Shown: positions 44,174 to 54,125 of the stretch, piece after piece | Numbering within the stretch: the first letter of the stretch is position 1 | Layout: each line of letters begins with the position of its first letter | Assembly (NCBI GenBank): GCA_007753915.1 | Contig: CP036352.1 | Location: forward strand, 4,155,306 to 4,219,305 | Length of the DNA stretch: 64,000 nucleotides | Reading direction: 5' to 3' | From: Phycisphaerae bacterium RAS2 | GTDB taxonomy: Bacteria; Planctomycetota; Phycisphaerae; UBA1845; UTPLA1 | The notes under the pieces: generated by a model | What the model was told of the DNA's origin: nothing | The model's input: only the letters and a program-made list of their open reading frames with translations | Databases searched by the model: none | Made by a program: the position numbers and the translations under genes

Positions 44174-44950
44174 TCACCAATTCGGTTTACGCTTCTCCAG
44201 GAACGACTTGAGACCCTCTTGCCCTTCCGGCGACACGCGAATCTCCGAAATCTGCCGCGTCGTAAAAGCCTGCACGTCGTTCCAATCCTGACCATGCACT
44301 CGGTCGAGAATCCGCTTGCACGCAGCCACGGCCATCGGCCCGTTCCCGCCCACGCTCGCCGCGATCTGCTCGATCCACGGATCGAGATCGGCCGGCTGAT
44401 CCACCACATGCGACACGAGGCCGATGCGATGCGCTTCGCGCCCGTCGAATCGCTCGGCCGTCAACGCGTACCGCCGCGCGTGGCCCGCGCCGATCTTCTC
44501 CAATACAAACGGCGATATCACCGCCGGGACAATACCCAGCTTCACTTCGCTCAAGCAGAACATCGATTCAGCCGTCGCCACAGCCATGTCGCAGGCCGCC
44601 ACAAGCCCCACGCCGCCGCCGAACGTCGCCCCATGCACCCGCGCCACCGTCGGCCGCGGGCATTCGCGGATGGTTCGCAGCATCTTCGCCAGCACGTTCG
44701 CGTCAGCCACGTTCTCCTCGATCGTGTAGCCGACCATGCGCTTCATCCAGTTGATGTCGGCCCCGGCGCAGAAGCTCTTCCCCTCGCCCTCCAACACGAT
44801 CAGGCGCACGCGCGCGTCGGCGCCGAGCGATGCAAACGCCGTCGTCAGCTCCGCCATCATCTCATCGTTGAAGGCGTTGTGCAGCTCGGGCCGCGCCAGC
44901 GTCACGCGGGCGATCGGGCCTTGCTCGACAATTCGAATGAAACTCGGCAT
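44174..44950 (-). CDS. Enoyl-CoA hydratase/isomerase, probable methylglutaconyl-CoA hydratase
   Basis: Crotonase-fold protein of 258 aa: NRP-like LARPELHNAFND, oxyanion-hole segments GKSFCAGADINWMKRM and HGATFGGGVGLVAACDMAVA, with the acidic catalytic residue in FCLSEVKLGIVPAVISPFV. The ADINWMKRM and GIVPAVISPFV text is typical of 3-methylglutaconyl-CoA hydratase (LiuC/AUH). Its place between methylcrotonyl-CoA carboxylase genes and HMG-CoA lyase supports the step from methylglutaconyl-CoA to HMG-CoA. Confidence 0.9.
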   Translation of the reverse strand: MPSFIRIVEQGPIARVTLARPELHNAFNDEMMAELTTAFASLGADARVRLIVLEGEGKSFCAGADINWMKRMVGYTIEENVADANVLAKMLRTIRECPRPTVARVHGATFGGGVGLVAACDMAVATAESMFCLSEVKLGIVPAVISPFVLEKIGAGHARRYALTAERFDGREAHRIGLVSHVVDQPADLDPWIEQIAASVGGNGPMAVAACKRILDRVHGQDWNDVQAFTTRQISEIRVSPEGQEGLKSFLEKRKPNW

Positions 44951-45044
44951 GACGCGACTCCAGCGTGCTTCATGGGCGAGGGGCGATTGTAATCGAGGTT
45001 GGCGGCTGTTGCAGCGACGGCGCGAGAGTGGAATCGCGGCCCCG

Positions 45045-47621
45045 TCACTCTCCCGCCGCTTTGAGTCGCATGACCGCGTCGATCAGTCCCAGGTGTGAAT
45101 ACGCTTGCGGGTAGTTGCCCAGCGCCATCGCCGCATCAGGATCGTACTGTTCCGACAGAAGCCCGGTCGGGCCGATCAAGCCGACCAATTTGTTCAGTAG
45201 TCCGCTGGCCTGGTCGATGCGGCCGGTCATCGCCATGGCTTCGATCAACCACGTCGTGCAGATATGGAAACCGCCTTCGGCGCCAGGGAGCCCGTCATCC
45301 ATCCGATACCGATACACAGTGGGCCCATGAAGGAGTTTCCGCTCTATGCAATCGATGGTGCCGAGGAATCGAGGATCATTCGGCGGCAGCATGCCAGACA
45401 GCCCCACCCACAGCGCGGCGGCGTCCGGCTCGGGCGATTCGTATGCCGTCGTGAAGGCTCCCGCGTCCGCGTTGAATCCATGCTCCAGTACATCGGCGCG
45501 GATGCGCTCGCGCAGGGCCGGCCACTGCGGCCGCTTGCGACCGAGGTAGTCGGCCACTTTGAGCGCGCGATCGACGGTCTGCCAGCACATCACCTTCGAG
45601 TGAACGTGATGCCGCTTGGCCATGCGCACTTCCCAGATCCCGTGGTCCGGTTCGTGCCAGCGATTCTCCACCGCCTCGACCATCATCTCCACGAGGCGCC
45701 AATGTTCGGATGAAAGGGGCGTGCCGCGCTCGGCGAGGAGTGCGACAAGCTCGGCGATCGGCCCGAACACGTCGAGCTGAACCTGTCCCGCCGCTGCGTT
45801 GCCGATGCGAATCGGCCGGCTGCCGCGATAGCCGGGCAGCGCGGTCAATTCGGCTTCGGCGCCGAGGTGGCCCCCGGTCACGGTGTACACCGGGCGCAGG
45901 CGATCGGGCGCTTCGCAGTGATCGAGTATGCCCAGCATCCAATCAAGAAACTTCATCGCGCCACCCGTCGAACCGAGTCGCACGAGCGAGGCCGACGCCA
46001 TCGCCGCGTCGCGCGGCCAACAGTAGCGATAGTCCCAGTTGCGCACGCCGCCCGCCTCTTCGGGGAGGCTCGTCGTCGCCGCGGCCGCGATGCTGCCGGT
46101 CGGTCCAAAAGTCAGCGCTTTGAGCACCAGCGCGCTGCGCCGCACGGCGTCAGCGTGCAGGTTTGGCACGGCCAGCGACTGCGCCCAGCGGCTCCAGAAC
46201 AATTCGGTCTGACGGCGGCGATCCGACTCCGGCATGTTTGTCGCGGACAGATTTCCCGTGCCGTAGCGAAGCTCGAGCACAATCGGGTCGTCGTTCACGG
46301 TCAACTCGGCCTCGGCCGTCTGGTGCGGACCGTCGTCGATCAGCGACCAGGCGATGCCCGGCGCGCGGAGGATAATCGGGTCCGATCCGCCCTCGATGAC
46401 GAGCCCATCCTCCACAACGGTCAGGCGCGTTGCGATCCGGCCAAAGTCCAGTCGCGGCGCGAATCGGATGCGCACGCGCCCCCGCCCCTCAATCACACGC
46501 AGCAGATCCGACCGGCCGGCACGCTGGTAGGCCCGCCCGTCCCCGGCGTCGAGGTAGTCGGTCAGGCGCAACCCGGGCCAGGCGGTTTCCAATACAAATG
46601 TATCAGAAAGATAGCGAGGCGCCCGGGCGCTCGCAGCTTCGCCATCAATGGGCGTGATCTCGAAGAAGCCGGCCGCCGGGCCGCCCAGCAACTCCGCGAA
46701 GACCGTGGTCGCATCCAGGCGCGGAACGCACCACCAGACCACGCGACCGCCCGAATCCAAGAGCGCAAAAGTGCGCTGGTCCGAGAGCATCGCGTGATGC
46801 TCGATCGGCACGGCATGGGAACCGGCCAGCCATGCGAAGCGCAGCTCCGCGAGGCGCGCCAGCAATCGCGCCGCTGCATGCGTGTCCGCAATGCGATACG
46901 CCGCGCGCGTTTCGCCGTCACCAACCTTCACGCCCACATCGGGGCCGGCCAGAGTGACGAACGCGTCTTCGTCGGTCAGGTCGTCGCCCAGGAAAAGGGC
47001 CGCGGTCGCCGCCACGCGGTGACGGATTCGTGTCAAGGCTGTTCCCTTGTTAGTCTCGACAACGCTTAACTCGACCACGCACTTGCCTTGACGCAGATGC
47101 ACCCCCGGCCACGCCGCCGGCCCCGAAAAAACCTCCTCCAGCGCGGCCCGCGCGGCGCCGTCCTGAACGCCGCGGTAGTGGAATGCGGCGGCGGCGGGCT
47201 TCTCTTCCAGCAGCGTTCCGGCGTATCGACCGGCGATTTCGCTCAATGCCTCGAGGAGCCGTGCGCGCAGGGACGTGGCCTCCGGCGACAAGGCCGACGC
47301 GAAGCCCGGTTCGAACTCGCTTCCGTGGCTGCCGATCAGATGCAAGTCTTCGGCGTCGCGAGTGCGATGAGCGAGGTCGGCGAGCGCCCGGCCCGAAATG
47401 ACGGTCACGTGGGTATGCGGCATCTTGGCGAGCGATCCAAGGGCCACGATCGCCTCCCGATCGGGGAAAGCCTGATCGGGCGTTGGAACGATCGGAGCGA
47501 TCGTGCCGTCGAAATCGCAAGCGACAAGAAGGACCGGCGTCCGCGCCAGCGCGTCGATTCGCTCGTCCAAGGCCGATGATGTCGCCGGCGCACGGCCGGA
47601 CGCGGACGCGAGATCGGGCAT
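45045..47621 (-). CDS. Fusion of trehalose-6-phosphate phosphatase (OtsB) and GH15 glycoside hydrolase
   Basis: 858 aa in two enzymes. Residues 1-265 are a HAD phosphatase of the OtsB type: ACDFDGTIAPIVPTPD (nucleophile Asp and acid Asp), TVISGRALADL, and LFLGDDLTDEDAFVTL. From about 268 (PIEHHAMLSDQRTFALLDSGGRVVWWCVPRLDA) begins a full GH15 protein with EEAGGVRNWDYRYCWPRDAAMA, the acidic region GAEGGFHICTTWLIEA, and the end LLSEQYDPDAAMALGNYPQAYSH. GH15 members include glucoamylases and actinobacterial-type trehalases; beside OtsA and fused to OtsB, trehalase is the best guess. OtsA is encoded nine bases upstream. One polypeptide would thus both finish and break down trehalose. Confidence 0.93.
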   Translation of the reverse strand: MPDLASASGRAPATSSALDERIDALARTPVLLVACDFDGTIAPIVPTPDQAFPDREAIVALGSLAKMPHTHVTVISGRALADLAHRTRDAEDLHLIGSHGSEFEPGFASALSPEATSLRARLLEALSEIAGRYAGTLLEEKPAAAAFHYRGVQDGAARAALEEVFSGPAAWPGVHLRQGKCVVELSVVETNKGTALTRIRHRVAATAALFLGDDLTDEDAFVTLAGPDVGVKVGDGETRAAYRIADTHAAARLLARLAELRFAWLAGSHAVPIEHHAMLSDQRTFALLDSGGRVVWWCVPRLDATTVFAELLGGPAAGFFEITPIDGEAASARAPRYLSDTFVLETAWPGLRLTDYLDAGDGRAYQRAGRSDLLRVIEGRGRVRIRFAPRLDFGRIATRLTVVEDGLVIEGGSDPIILRAPGIAWSLIDDGPHQTAEAELTVNDDPIVLELRYGTGNLSATNMPESDRRRQTELFWSRWAQSLAVPNLHADAVRRSALVLKALTFGPTGSIAAAATTSLPEEAGGVRNWDYRYCWPRDAAMASASLVRLGSTGGAMKFLDWMLGILDHCEAPDRLRPVYTVTGGHLGAEAELTALPGYRGSRPIRIGNAAAGQVQLDVFGPIAELVALLAERGTPLSSEHWRLVEMMVEAVENRWHEPDHGIWEVRMAKRHHVHSKVMCWQTVDRALKVADYLGRKRPQWPALRERIRADVLEHGFNADAGAFTTAYESPEPDAAALWVGLSGMLPPNDPRFLGTIDCIERKLLHGPTVYRYRMDDGLPGAEGGFHICTTWLIEAMAMTGRIDQASGLLNKLVGLIGPTGLLSEQYDPDAAMALGNYPQAYSHLGLIDAVMRLKAAGE

Positions 47622-47630
47622 GTCGGTTCC

Positions 47631-49043
47631 CTACCCCTCCAGAATGCGAAGAAAATTGCGCGCCCAAGCATGCACGTCGTGCCGACGGACGTTGGCTCGC
47701 ATGGCGGCCATGCGCGTCCGGGCTTCGCTTCGCGGCAGTTCCATTGCAGCGTGCAACGTGTGCACCATGGCGTCGATGTCGTGCGGGTTGACCAGCAGGG
47801 CCTGCCGCAACTCGCGGGCCGCGCCGGTGAACTCGCTCAACATCAATACGCCGGTGTTGTCCCGCCGCGCTGCGACGTATTCCTTGGCGACGAGGTTCAT
47901 TCCGTCTTTCAGCGGCGTTACGACCATCACGTCCGCAGCCAGGTAATAGGCGACCAGTTCCTCGCGCGAGAGACCGCGGCGGAAATAGTGAACGGGAACC
48001 CGGCCCGGCACGCTGAACTCTCCGTTGATCCGTCCGACGATCCGCTCGATGTTTTCGCGCTGCTCGCGATATTCGGCCACCGTCTCGCGGCTCGGCACCG
48101 CCACCTGCATCAGCACGCAATCGTGGACCGTTACGTCTCCACTTCGCAGAAGCAACTCGAAGGCGCGCAGTCGTTGATCGATCCCCTTCGTGTAATCCAG
48201 TCGATCCACGCTCAATAGCAGCTTGCGCGATGCCCCAATGGATCGACGGATTGCCTGCGCCTGGCGCAGTGTCGCCGGCTCGGTCGCCTGCTGCTCGATC
48301 CATTTGGCGTCAATCGAAATCGGATAAGCGCCAATATCGATGTGCCGACCCTTGAACTGCAGGCTGCTGTCGGTCCCCGAAGCGACCGTGAATTCTCGCG
48401 CCGCACGGGAAAAGTCCCTCGCGTCGGCCGTCGTCTGAAAGCCGATCAAGTCCGCCCCCAGCAGCCCCTCCAGAATCTCGCGCCGCCACGGGAGCCACGC
48501 AAAGAGTTCATCCGGCGGAAATGGAATATGCAGGAAGTAACCGATGCGCAGATCGGGTCGCAACTCGCGCAACATGCGAGGCACCAGTTGCAATTGGTAA
48601 TCGTGAACCCACACCGTCTCGCCGCGCTGGGCATGTGCGGCCGCTGTCCGCGCGAACCGCGCGTTCACGTCCACATAGGGCTTCCACCACCGGGCGTTGA
48701 AGACCGGCGTGCGCACGGCATCGTGGTAAAGCGGCCAAATCGTCGCATTCGAAAAACCGAGGTAGTATTTCTCCACGTCGGCGACGGTCAGCGGCACCGG
48801 GTAGATGCGCAACCCGTCATTCGTCAGGCGGCGGGGACTGGGGCCCGCCACGCCCGACCAGCCGACCCATTCACCGCGATGCGTCGCAAGCACCGGCGCC
48901 ATGGCCGAGACCAGCCCGCCCGGCGAGGGATCCCAATGCACCTTTCCCCCGCGGCGTACCTTCATCACCGGAAGCCGATTGGCCACGATGAGAATCCGCC
49001 GTTTTGCGCGACGGCGGGGTGTTTTTTTTCGAGGTCGGCGCAT
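47631..49043 (-). CDS. otsA: Trehalose-6-phosphate synthase
   Basis: GT20 enzyme joining UDP-glucose (or another NDP-glucose) to glucose-6-phosphate. It has an ATG start with GGGAG just upstream and a basic N-terminus (RRPRKKTPRRRAKRR). Marks: LIVANRLPV, the glucose-6-phosphate region SPGGLVSAMAP, VWVHDYQLQLVPRMLRE, GYFLHIPFPPDE, LSVDRLDYTKGIDQRLRAFE and VVTPLKDGMNLVAKEYVAAR. The 470-aa length is normal. The otsB-GH15 fusion follows nine bases downstream, surely the same transcript. Trehalose serves as osmolyte, stress protectant or storage sugar. Confidence 0.96.
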   Translation of the reverse strand: MRRPRKKTPRRRAKRRILIVANRLPVMKVRRGGKVHWDPSPGGLVSAMAPVLATHRGEWVGWSGVAGPSPRRLTNDGLRIYPVPLTVADVEKYYLGFSNATIWPLYHDAVRTPVFNARWWKPYVDVNARFARTAAAHAQRGETVWVHDYQLQLVPRMLRELRPDLRIGYFLHIPFPPDELFAWLPWRREILEGLLGADLIGFQTTADARDFSRAAREFTVASGTDSSLQFKGRHIDIGAYPISIDAKWIEQQATEPATLRQAQAIRRSIGASRKLLLSVDRLDYTKGIDQRLRAFELLLRSGDVTVHDCVLMQVAVPSRETVAEYREQRENIERIVGRINGEFSVPGRVPVHYFRRGLSREELVAYYLAADVMVVTPLKDGMNLVAKEYVAARRDNTGVLMLSEFTGAARELRQALLVNPHDIDAMVHTLHAAMELPRSEARTRMAAMRANVRRHDVHAWARNFLRILEG

Positions 49044-49157
49044 CGTACTCCCGTTCGCGCTGCGGACTCCTTCTCGAAAATTCTACGTCACCGGCGTTGT
49101 CGACAAACGGTCTCGCCGGCAAGTTGACGCTTTGAACGCGGCCTGCTTTCGATTCCT

Positions 49158-49170
49158 AACACGTCGTGTT
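49158..49170. promoter_or_regulatory. Candidate operator upstream of otsA
   Basis: AACACG-T-CGTGTT, a perfect odd dyad, lies directly after the methylcrotonyl-CoA carboxylase beta stop and about 115 bases upstream of otsA. It could be a regulator site for the trehalose genes or a chance palindrome. Confidence 0.3.
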
Positions 49171-50781
49171 CTACATTCTGAATACACCGACGCGACGCCT
49201 GGGGAACGGCGCATTCAACGACGCCGCGATGCCCAGCGCCAGCACGCGGCGGGTGTCGATCGGATCGATCACGCCGTCGTCCCACAGGCGCGCCGTGCTG
49301 TAATACGCGCTGCTCTCGTGCGCGTACTTCTCCAGCGTCGGGCGCTTGAATGCCTCCTCCTCCGCGGCGGTCATCGCTTTCTTCTTCTCGCGCGCGAGCT
49401 GGTCCTTCTTCACCGTCAGCAGCACGTTGGCCGCCTGCTCGCCGCCCATGACGCTGATCCGCGCGTTAGGCCACATCCACAGCATGCGCGGGCTGTACGC
49501 TCGGCCGCACATGCCGTAATTCCCCGCGCCGTACGACCCGCCGATGATGATCGTGAACTTCGGCACGGCCGCGTTGCTGACCGCGGCGACCATCTTCGCG
49601 CCGTCCTTGGCGATGCCGCCGGACTCGTACGCTTTGCCGACCATGAAGCCGGTGATGTTTTGCAGGAAAACAAGCGGCACGCCGCGCACGCTGCACATCT
49701 CAATGAAGTGCGCCGCCTTTTGCGCGCTTTCGCTGAACAGCACGCCGTTGTTGCCGACGATGCCGACGGGGTAGCCCCAGATGTGCGCGAAGCCGCACAC
49801 AACCGTCGCACCATACAGCGCTTTGAACTCGTGAAACCGGCTGCCGTCCACGATCCGCGCGATGATCTCGCGCACGTCGTAGGGCTTGCGGATGTCTTTC
49901 TGAATCACGCCGTAGATTTCAGCCGGGTCGTAGGCCGGATCTTCCGGCGGCATCATCTTCAACGCGGTGTGTCGCGGCGCGCCGAGATGCTCAACGATGT
50001 GCCGCGTGATGGCCAGCGCGTCCTCGTCGTTCTGCGCGTAATGATCGGTCACGCCGCTTGTGCGACAGTGAACGTCGGCCCCGCCAAGTTCTTCCGCCGT
50101 GACTTCTTCGCCGGTCGCGGCCTTCACCAGCGGCGGACCACCGAGAAAGATCGTCCCCTGGTTTCGGACAATCACCGATTCATCGCTCATCGCGGGGACA
50201 TACGCCCCGCCCGCGGTGCAGGAGCCGAGCACGACGGCGATCTGCGGGATGTTCCGAGCCGACATTTGCGCCTGGTTGAAAAAGATCCGCCCGAAGTGTT
50301 CCTTGTCGGGAAAGACGTCGGCCTGCAGCGGCAGAAACGCTCCGCCTGAATCCACGAGGTAGATGCACGGCAGGTGGTTTTCCTGCGCGATCTCCTGCGC
50401 CCGAAGGTGCTTCTTCACTGTGATGGGGTAATACGTACCGCCCTTCACCGTCGCATCATTGGCGACGATCACGCATTCGCGGCTGCTGACCCGGCCGATG
50501 CCGGAGACCATTCCCGCCCCGGGCGCTTCGCCGTCGTACATCTCCGACGCCGCCAGGGCGCTGAACTCCAGAAAGGGGCTGTCCGGGTCGATCAGCCGTT
50601 CGATGCGATCGCGTACGAACAGCTTGCCGCGGGCGCGATGCTTCTGCACCGCCGCCTCGCCGCCGCCGAGCTTGACGGCCGCGAGTTTCGATTTGAGTTC
50701 GTCCACGAGGCTGCGCAGGTGCGCGGCGTTCTCGGCAAATGTGGGGTCGCTTGTTCGTATTTGCGTCGGAAGAATGTCCAT
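49171..50781 (-). CDS. Methylcrotonyl-CoA carboxylase beta subunit (carboxyltransferase)
   Basis: Moves CO2 from biotin to 3-methylcrotonyl-CoA. The ATG at 50781 gives 536 aa, usual for MccB. Marks: [97 protein letters not shown] and [25 protein letters not shown]. The QNITGFMVG and [11 protein letters not shown] text points to methylcrotonyl rather than propionyl substrates. It is the most upstream gene of the minus-strand cluster. The two alpha-subunit genes lie 5 kb downstream, beyond the trehalose genes. Confidence 0.94.
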   Translation of the reverse strand: MDILPTQIRTSDPTFAENAAHLRSLVDELKSKLAAVKLGGGEAAVQKHRARGKLFVRDRIERLIDPDSPFLEFSALAASEMYDGEAPGAGMVSGIGRVSSRECVIVANDATVKGGTYYPITVKKHLRAQEIAQENHLPCIYLVDSGGAFLPLQADVFPDKEHFGRIFFNQAQMSARNIPQIAVVLGSCTAGGAYVPAMSDESVIVRNQGTIFLGGPPLVKAATGEEVTAEELGGADVHCRTSGVTDHYAQNDEDALAITRHIVEHLGAPRHTALKMMPPEDPAYDPAEIYGVIQKDIRKPYDVREIIARIVDGSRFHEFKALYGATVVCGFAHIWGYPVGIVGNNGVLFSESAQKAAHFIEMCSVRGVPLVFLQNITGFMVGKAYESGGIAKDGAKMVAAVSNAAVPKFTIIIGGSYGAGNYGMCGRAYSPRMLWMWPNARISVMGGEQAANVLLTVKKDQLAREKKKAMTAAEEEAFKRPTLEKYAHESSAYYSTARLWDDGVIDPIDTRRVLALGIAASLNAPFPRRRVGVFRM

Positions 50782-50896
50782 GTCGTGCGTGCCAAATTCA
50801 TTCGTTGTGTGAGGGCTGCACTGTAGCACAATTTCAATGGCGCGCGTAGCCGTGGAATCGCTTGTCGTTTGTTGCGCGGCGTTCCGCGCTGATGCG

Positions 50897-51925
50897 TCAG
50901 AACGCGTTGGTTGGTTCGGCCGCGCGCTGGGTCTGAATCATGTCGTAGATTTGATTGACCAGCGTTTCGACGCCGCGGCCGCTCACGCCGGAGATGCCGA
51001 GAATCGGTCGGCCCAGCGCCTGCGACAGCTCGGCGAGTTCGGGCGGGTCCGAGTTGCCGGCGAGGTCAAGCTTGTTCGCGACGATCAATTCGGGCTTGGC
51101 GGCCAGCGCCGCGCTGTATTGCTCCAGCTCGCCCCGGATAATGCGATAGGCTTCGATCGGCGTCGGCTGGCCTTCGACCGGAAACAAATCAATCAGGTGC
51201 ACAATGACGCGCGTGCGCTCGGCGTGTCGCAGGAACGTCTGCCCCAGGCCGTGCCCCTGGGCCGCGCCCTCGATCAGCCCCGGCAGGTCGGCCATCACAA
51301 ATTGTCGATATCCAGGCAGCGACACGATGCCGAGGTTCGGTGCGAGTGTGGTGAAAGGGTAATCGGCGATCTTCGGCCGCGCGCGTGACACGCGCGACAG
51401 CAACGTGCTCTTGCCGGCGTTGGGCAGGCCGACGACCCCGCACTCCGCGATGAGTTTCAGCTCCAGGCGCAGCCAGCGCGATTCGCTCGATTGCCCGTGT
51501 TCGAATTCGCGCGGTGTTTGATGCGTCGGTGAGGCGAACTTGGCGTTGCCGCGCCCGCCGCGCCCGCCGCGCGCCACGCAGACGCGCTCGCCGGGGTTGA
51601 CGAGATCGCGCAACAGCGAGCCGCTGTCGCGGTCATAGACCATCGTGCCGGCCGGGACTTCGATGATTTCGTCTCGCCCGCATTTGCCGGTGCAGTTGGA
51701 CCCCATGCCGGCTTGGCCGGGCCGGGCCTTCCAATGGTGCTTGCCCGTTAATTCTACCAGCGTCGATAATTGTTCGTTGACCTGCACATAGACGCTGCCG
51801 CCGTCGCCGCCGTCGCCGCCGTCGGGTCCGCCCTTGGGGACGTACTTCTCACGCCGAAAGCTCACGCAGCCGTCGCCCCCGCGGCCTGACTCGACATGAA
51901 TCTCCGCCTGATCGATGAAAATCAT
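50897..51925 (-). CDS. obgE: GTPase Obg/CgtA
   Basis: Ribosome-assembly and stress GTPase. The glycine-rich Obg fold ([40 protein letters not shown], 1-155) precedes the G domain with G1 [10 protein letters not shown]2 region [13 protein letters not shown]3 DLPGLIEGA and G4 NKLD (342 aa). The ATG at 51925 begins the Obg fold; an upstream in-frame ATG at 52000 is not needed. It follows rpmA, as in most bacteria, but with a strong terminator between them. Confidence 0.96.
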   Translation of the reverse strand: MIFIDQAEIHVESGRGGDGCVSFRREKYVPKGGPDGGDGGDGGSVYVQVNEQLSTLVELTGKHHWKARPGQAGMGSNCTGKCGRDEIIEVPAGTMVYDRDSGSLLRDLVNPGERVCVARGGRGGRGNAKFASPTHQTPREFEHGQSSESRWLRLELKLIAECGVVGLPNAGKSTLLSRVSRARPKIADYPFTTLAPNLGIVSLPGYRQFVMADLPGLIEGAAQGHGLGQTFLRHAERTRVIVHLIDLFPVEGQPTPIEAYRIIRGELEQYSAALAAKPELIVANKLDLAGNSDPPELAELSQALGRPILGISGVSGRGVETLVNQIYDMIQTQRAAEPTNAF

Positions 51926-51963
51926 GCAACCACCCGCCGCGCGCGATCCGGGATCAACGCCAA

Positions 51964-51995
51964 TAAAAAATGCCCACGGCGAGCCGCGGGCATTG
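51964..51995 (-). terminator. Rho-independent terminator between rpmA and obgE
   Basis: On the minus strand AATGCCCGCGG and CCGTGGGCATT form an 11-base stem with one mismatch, followed by TTTTTATTG. It lies 26 bases after rpmA. Confidence 0.75.
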
Positions 51996-52020
51996 TGCAT
52001 TCATCCTGAAACGACGCGAG

Positions 52021-52272
52021 CTAGTTCGACTCGGCCGACGGCTCGATCGAAACCTTGCCCGACTTGAAGACCACCTTGCCGGCGCGCAGGGCGAACAACG
52101 TGTCGTCGCGACCGTGACCGACGTACATCCCCGGGCGGATCGGCGTGCCGCGCTGGCGCACAAGAATCGTGCCGACCGTGACCGTCTCGCCGTCGTACCG
52201 CTTGACGCCGAGGTACTTCGGATTGCTGTCGCGACCGTTGCGAGTGGAGCCCTGTCCCTTCTTATGTGCCAT
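52021..52272 (-). CDS. rpmA: 50S ribosomal protein L27
   Basis: 83-aa basic protein starting [29 protein letters not shown], the usual L27 sequence, with [10 protein letters not shown] and [17 protein letters not shown] later. L27 sits at the peptidyl-transferase centre of the 50S subunit. The expected partner rplU is not upstream; instead there is a gene for a secreted hypothetical protein. The open frame extends upstream to 52317 but the ATG at 52272 is the family start. Confidence 0.97.
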   Translation of the reverse strand: MAHKKGQGSTRNGRDSNPKYLGVKRYDGETVTVGTILVRQRGTPIRPGMYVGHGRDDTLFALRAGKVVFKSGKVSIEPSAESN

Positions 52273-52377
52273 GACGTGATACCCTGTTGCCCGGGCGACG
52301 CATTGCGCCCCAACCATTCCAATTATTTCCAGCGCCGACCTGACGACCGGTCAGCCAGCCGAGCCGAGCAGTATAGC

Positions 52378-53088
52378 CTATCGCATGACCCATGTCATGC
52401 GGCCCAGAACGGGGATTGCTGTCGGGCGCGTTCGCTCATCGCCCGGAATGGTGTAGGGCATCGCAAGCGTCTTGCGGATGACAAAAAAGCGGGGATTGTC
52501 CTCGCTTTCGGCCTTCTTGGGGTTGTGCGTGGGGTTGGGCTTGGAGGTCTGTTCGCCCGATAACCCGCCAAAGTAGATCGTGAACTTGCTGGCCCGCGGG
52601 TCCAGGTCGGGGAAGACCGCCACGCTGGTGCGGGCGTTGTCCCGCCCCTGGAGCAGCCGCTCGATTGCCTTGACCGGCGTGACGAGGAACGGATGCGTTC
52701 GCTGGTGCCGCTCGGCGATGGCTTTGAAGACGCGCGAGTCCAGACCGATGATCGCCGGCTCCGGGGTGATGCGCGGGGCCTGGCCGGGGTTCTTCTGCGC
52801 CTGCGACGCGGTGGCTTCAGTCTCGATTTCGCTGACGCGGACGATCTCGGGGTGGAAGTCCACGTCCTCCCCGGTGTTGTTGGTGACCGTGTACAGGAAA
52901 TACCAGAATGTCTTTTTTACGCCGCCCAGGTCCACCACGATACGCGTCGGCTCGGTCGGCTGAAGCGTCAATTCCCAGGCCGACGGCACGGGGCTGGGTT
53001 GCGGCTCGGCTTGTGCGATGCCGCCATGAATCAGCCCGCAGAAGATCACCGCGCAACAGGCGATTCCCGTCTTTCCACGATTGCTCAT
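52378..53088 (-). CDS. Secreted hypothetical protein
   Basis: AGGA lies about nine bases before the ATG at 53088. The 236-aa product has a signal peptide ending GIAQA (GIACCAVIFCGLIHGGIAQA) and then a beta-rich region: WELTLQPTEPTRIVVDL, YFLYTVTNNTGEDVDFHPEIVRVSEI (an immunoglobulin-like strand pattern), and ASKFTIYFGGLSGEQT. The text YTVTNNTGEDV..P... is familiar from planctomycete secreted proteins of unknown role. It precedes rpmA by about 100 bases. Confidence 0.72.
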   Translation of the reverse strand: MSNRGKTGIACCAVIFCGLIHGGIAQAEPQPSPVPSAWELTLQPTEPTRIVVDLGGVKKTFWYFLYTVTNNTGEDVDFHPEIVRVSEIETEATASQAQKNPGQAPRITPEPAIIGLDSRVFKAIAERHQRTHPFLVTPVKAIERLLQGRDNARTSVAVFPDLDPRASKFTIYFGGLSGEQTSKPNPTHNPKKAESEDNPRFFVIRKTLAMPYTIPGDERTRPTAIPVLGRMTWVMR

Positions 53089-53295
53089 GAGATCATTCCT
53101 CGGCACAGTGCTTCCGGTCGGCTTGACGGACAATTCGGGTGGGTGGGGCGCGGGCCGCATTGCCCCCGCGCGGCCGGTTCCGTTTCTGCTTGCAGGATCA
53201 ATCCATCTATTTTACGGATCAACCGGGCACTGTCAACGAATCAGGACCGCGAAGGCACTGAAAACGCCCTGAAAATCAAGCGATTTCGAGTGATT

Positions 53296-53958
53296 TCAAC
53301 GGTTGACGCGTCGATTATCGCCCGCGCGGCGCGCCGCCTCCACAAATCGCTGAATCAGTTCGTCACGCTTGACCCCCGGGCGAGTCTCGACGCCGCTCGA
53401 CACATCCACACCCCACGGCCGCACCGCGCGAATCCCCGCCTCGACATTATCAGGCGTCAGCCCGCCCGCGAGAATCAGCCGAAGGCCTTCCGGCAGCGTG
53501 CCGCCTGAACGAAGGGATTCCATCAGCCCCCAGTCAAAACGCCTGCCGCTTCCGCCGCGCGCGGCGGCGTCAAACGAGTCGAGTAACACGCCCGACGCGC
53601 CCGCGTTGTGCCATCGGACAAGCTCATCGAGAACACCCTCGCCCCTCACGCGAAGCGCACGAATGACCCGCACGCCTTTCATGGCGCAAAGGATTTGCGG
53701 CGACTCATCTCCGTGCAGCTGCGCCTCGCCGATGCCTGTTGCATCCAGGGTCCGGCGGATCGCCGCGGGCTTCGCATTCACAAACACCCCCACGGCCGAC
53801 ACCCACGGCGGCAGCGCGCGCACGATTCTCTTCGCGACGGCGAGCGTGACGCGTCGCGGTGACCGCGCGAAAACCAGCCCGATCGCGTCCGCGCCGGCCT
53901 CGGCGGCGGCGACCGCGTCCTGCGACCGCGTGATTCCACAGATTTTAATCCGCACCAT
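53296..53958 (-). CDS. trpF: Phosphoribosylanthranilate isomerase
   Basis: Third step of tryptophan synthesis from anthranilate. It is a TIM barrel of 220 aa starting at the ATG at 53958: VRIKICGITRSQDA (catalytic Cys7), GADAIGLVFARSPR, AQLHGDE, and LILAGGLTPDNVEAGI with the catalytic Asp in GVDVSSGVE. The length is normal. No other trp genes are nearby; it is divergent from recJ with 167 bases between, where CCGGG/CCCGG form a weak hairpin upstream of recJ. Confidence 0.95.
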   Translation of the reverse strand: MVRIKICGITRSQDAVAAAEAGADAIGLVFARSPRRVTLAVAKRIVRALPPWVSAVGVFVNAKPAAIRRTLDATGIGEAQLHGDESPQILCAMKGVRVIRALRVRGEGVLDELVRWHNAGASGVLLDSFDAAARGGSGRRFDWGLMESLRSGGTLPEGLRLILAGGLTPDNVEAGIRAVRPWGVDVSSGVETRPGVKRDELIQRFVEAARRAGDNRRVNR

Positions 53959-54125
53959 GTACGGCCTTCTCGCGGGGTTCAGCCCTTTGCGCACCGCCGC
54001 CGATGCAAGAACAGATCGCGCTTGTCACGGCTGCCCGCGAGCGTACCATTTGCACCGTCGCCCGCAAGGCATTGCTTGCACGTTCACCGGGACGGGACGC
54101 CCGGCTCTGAATACAGGAAACGGAC

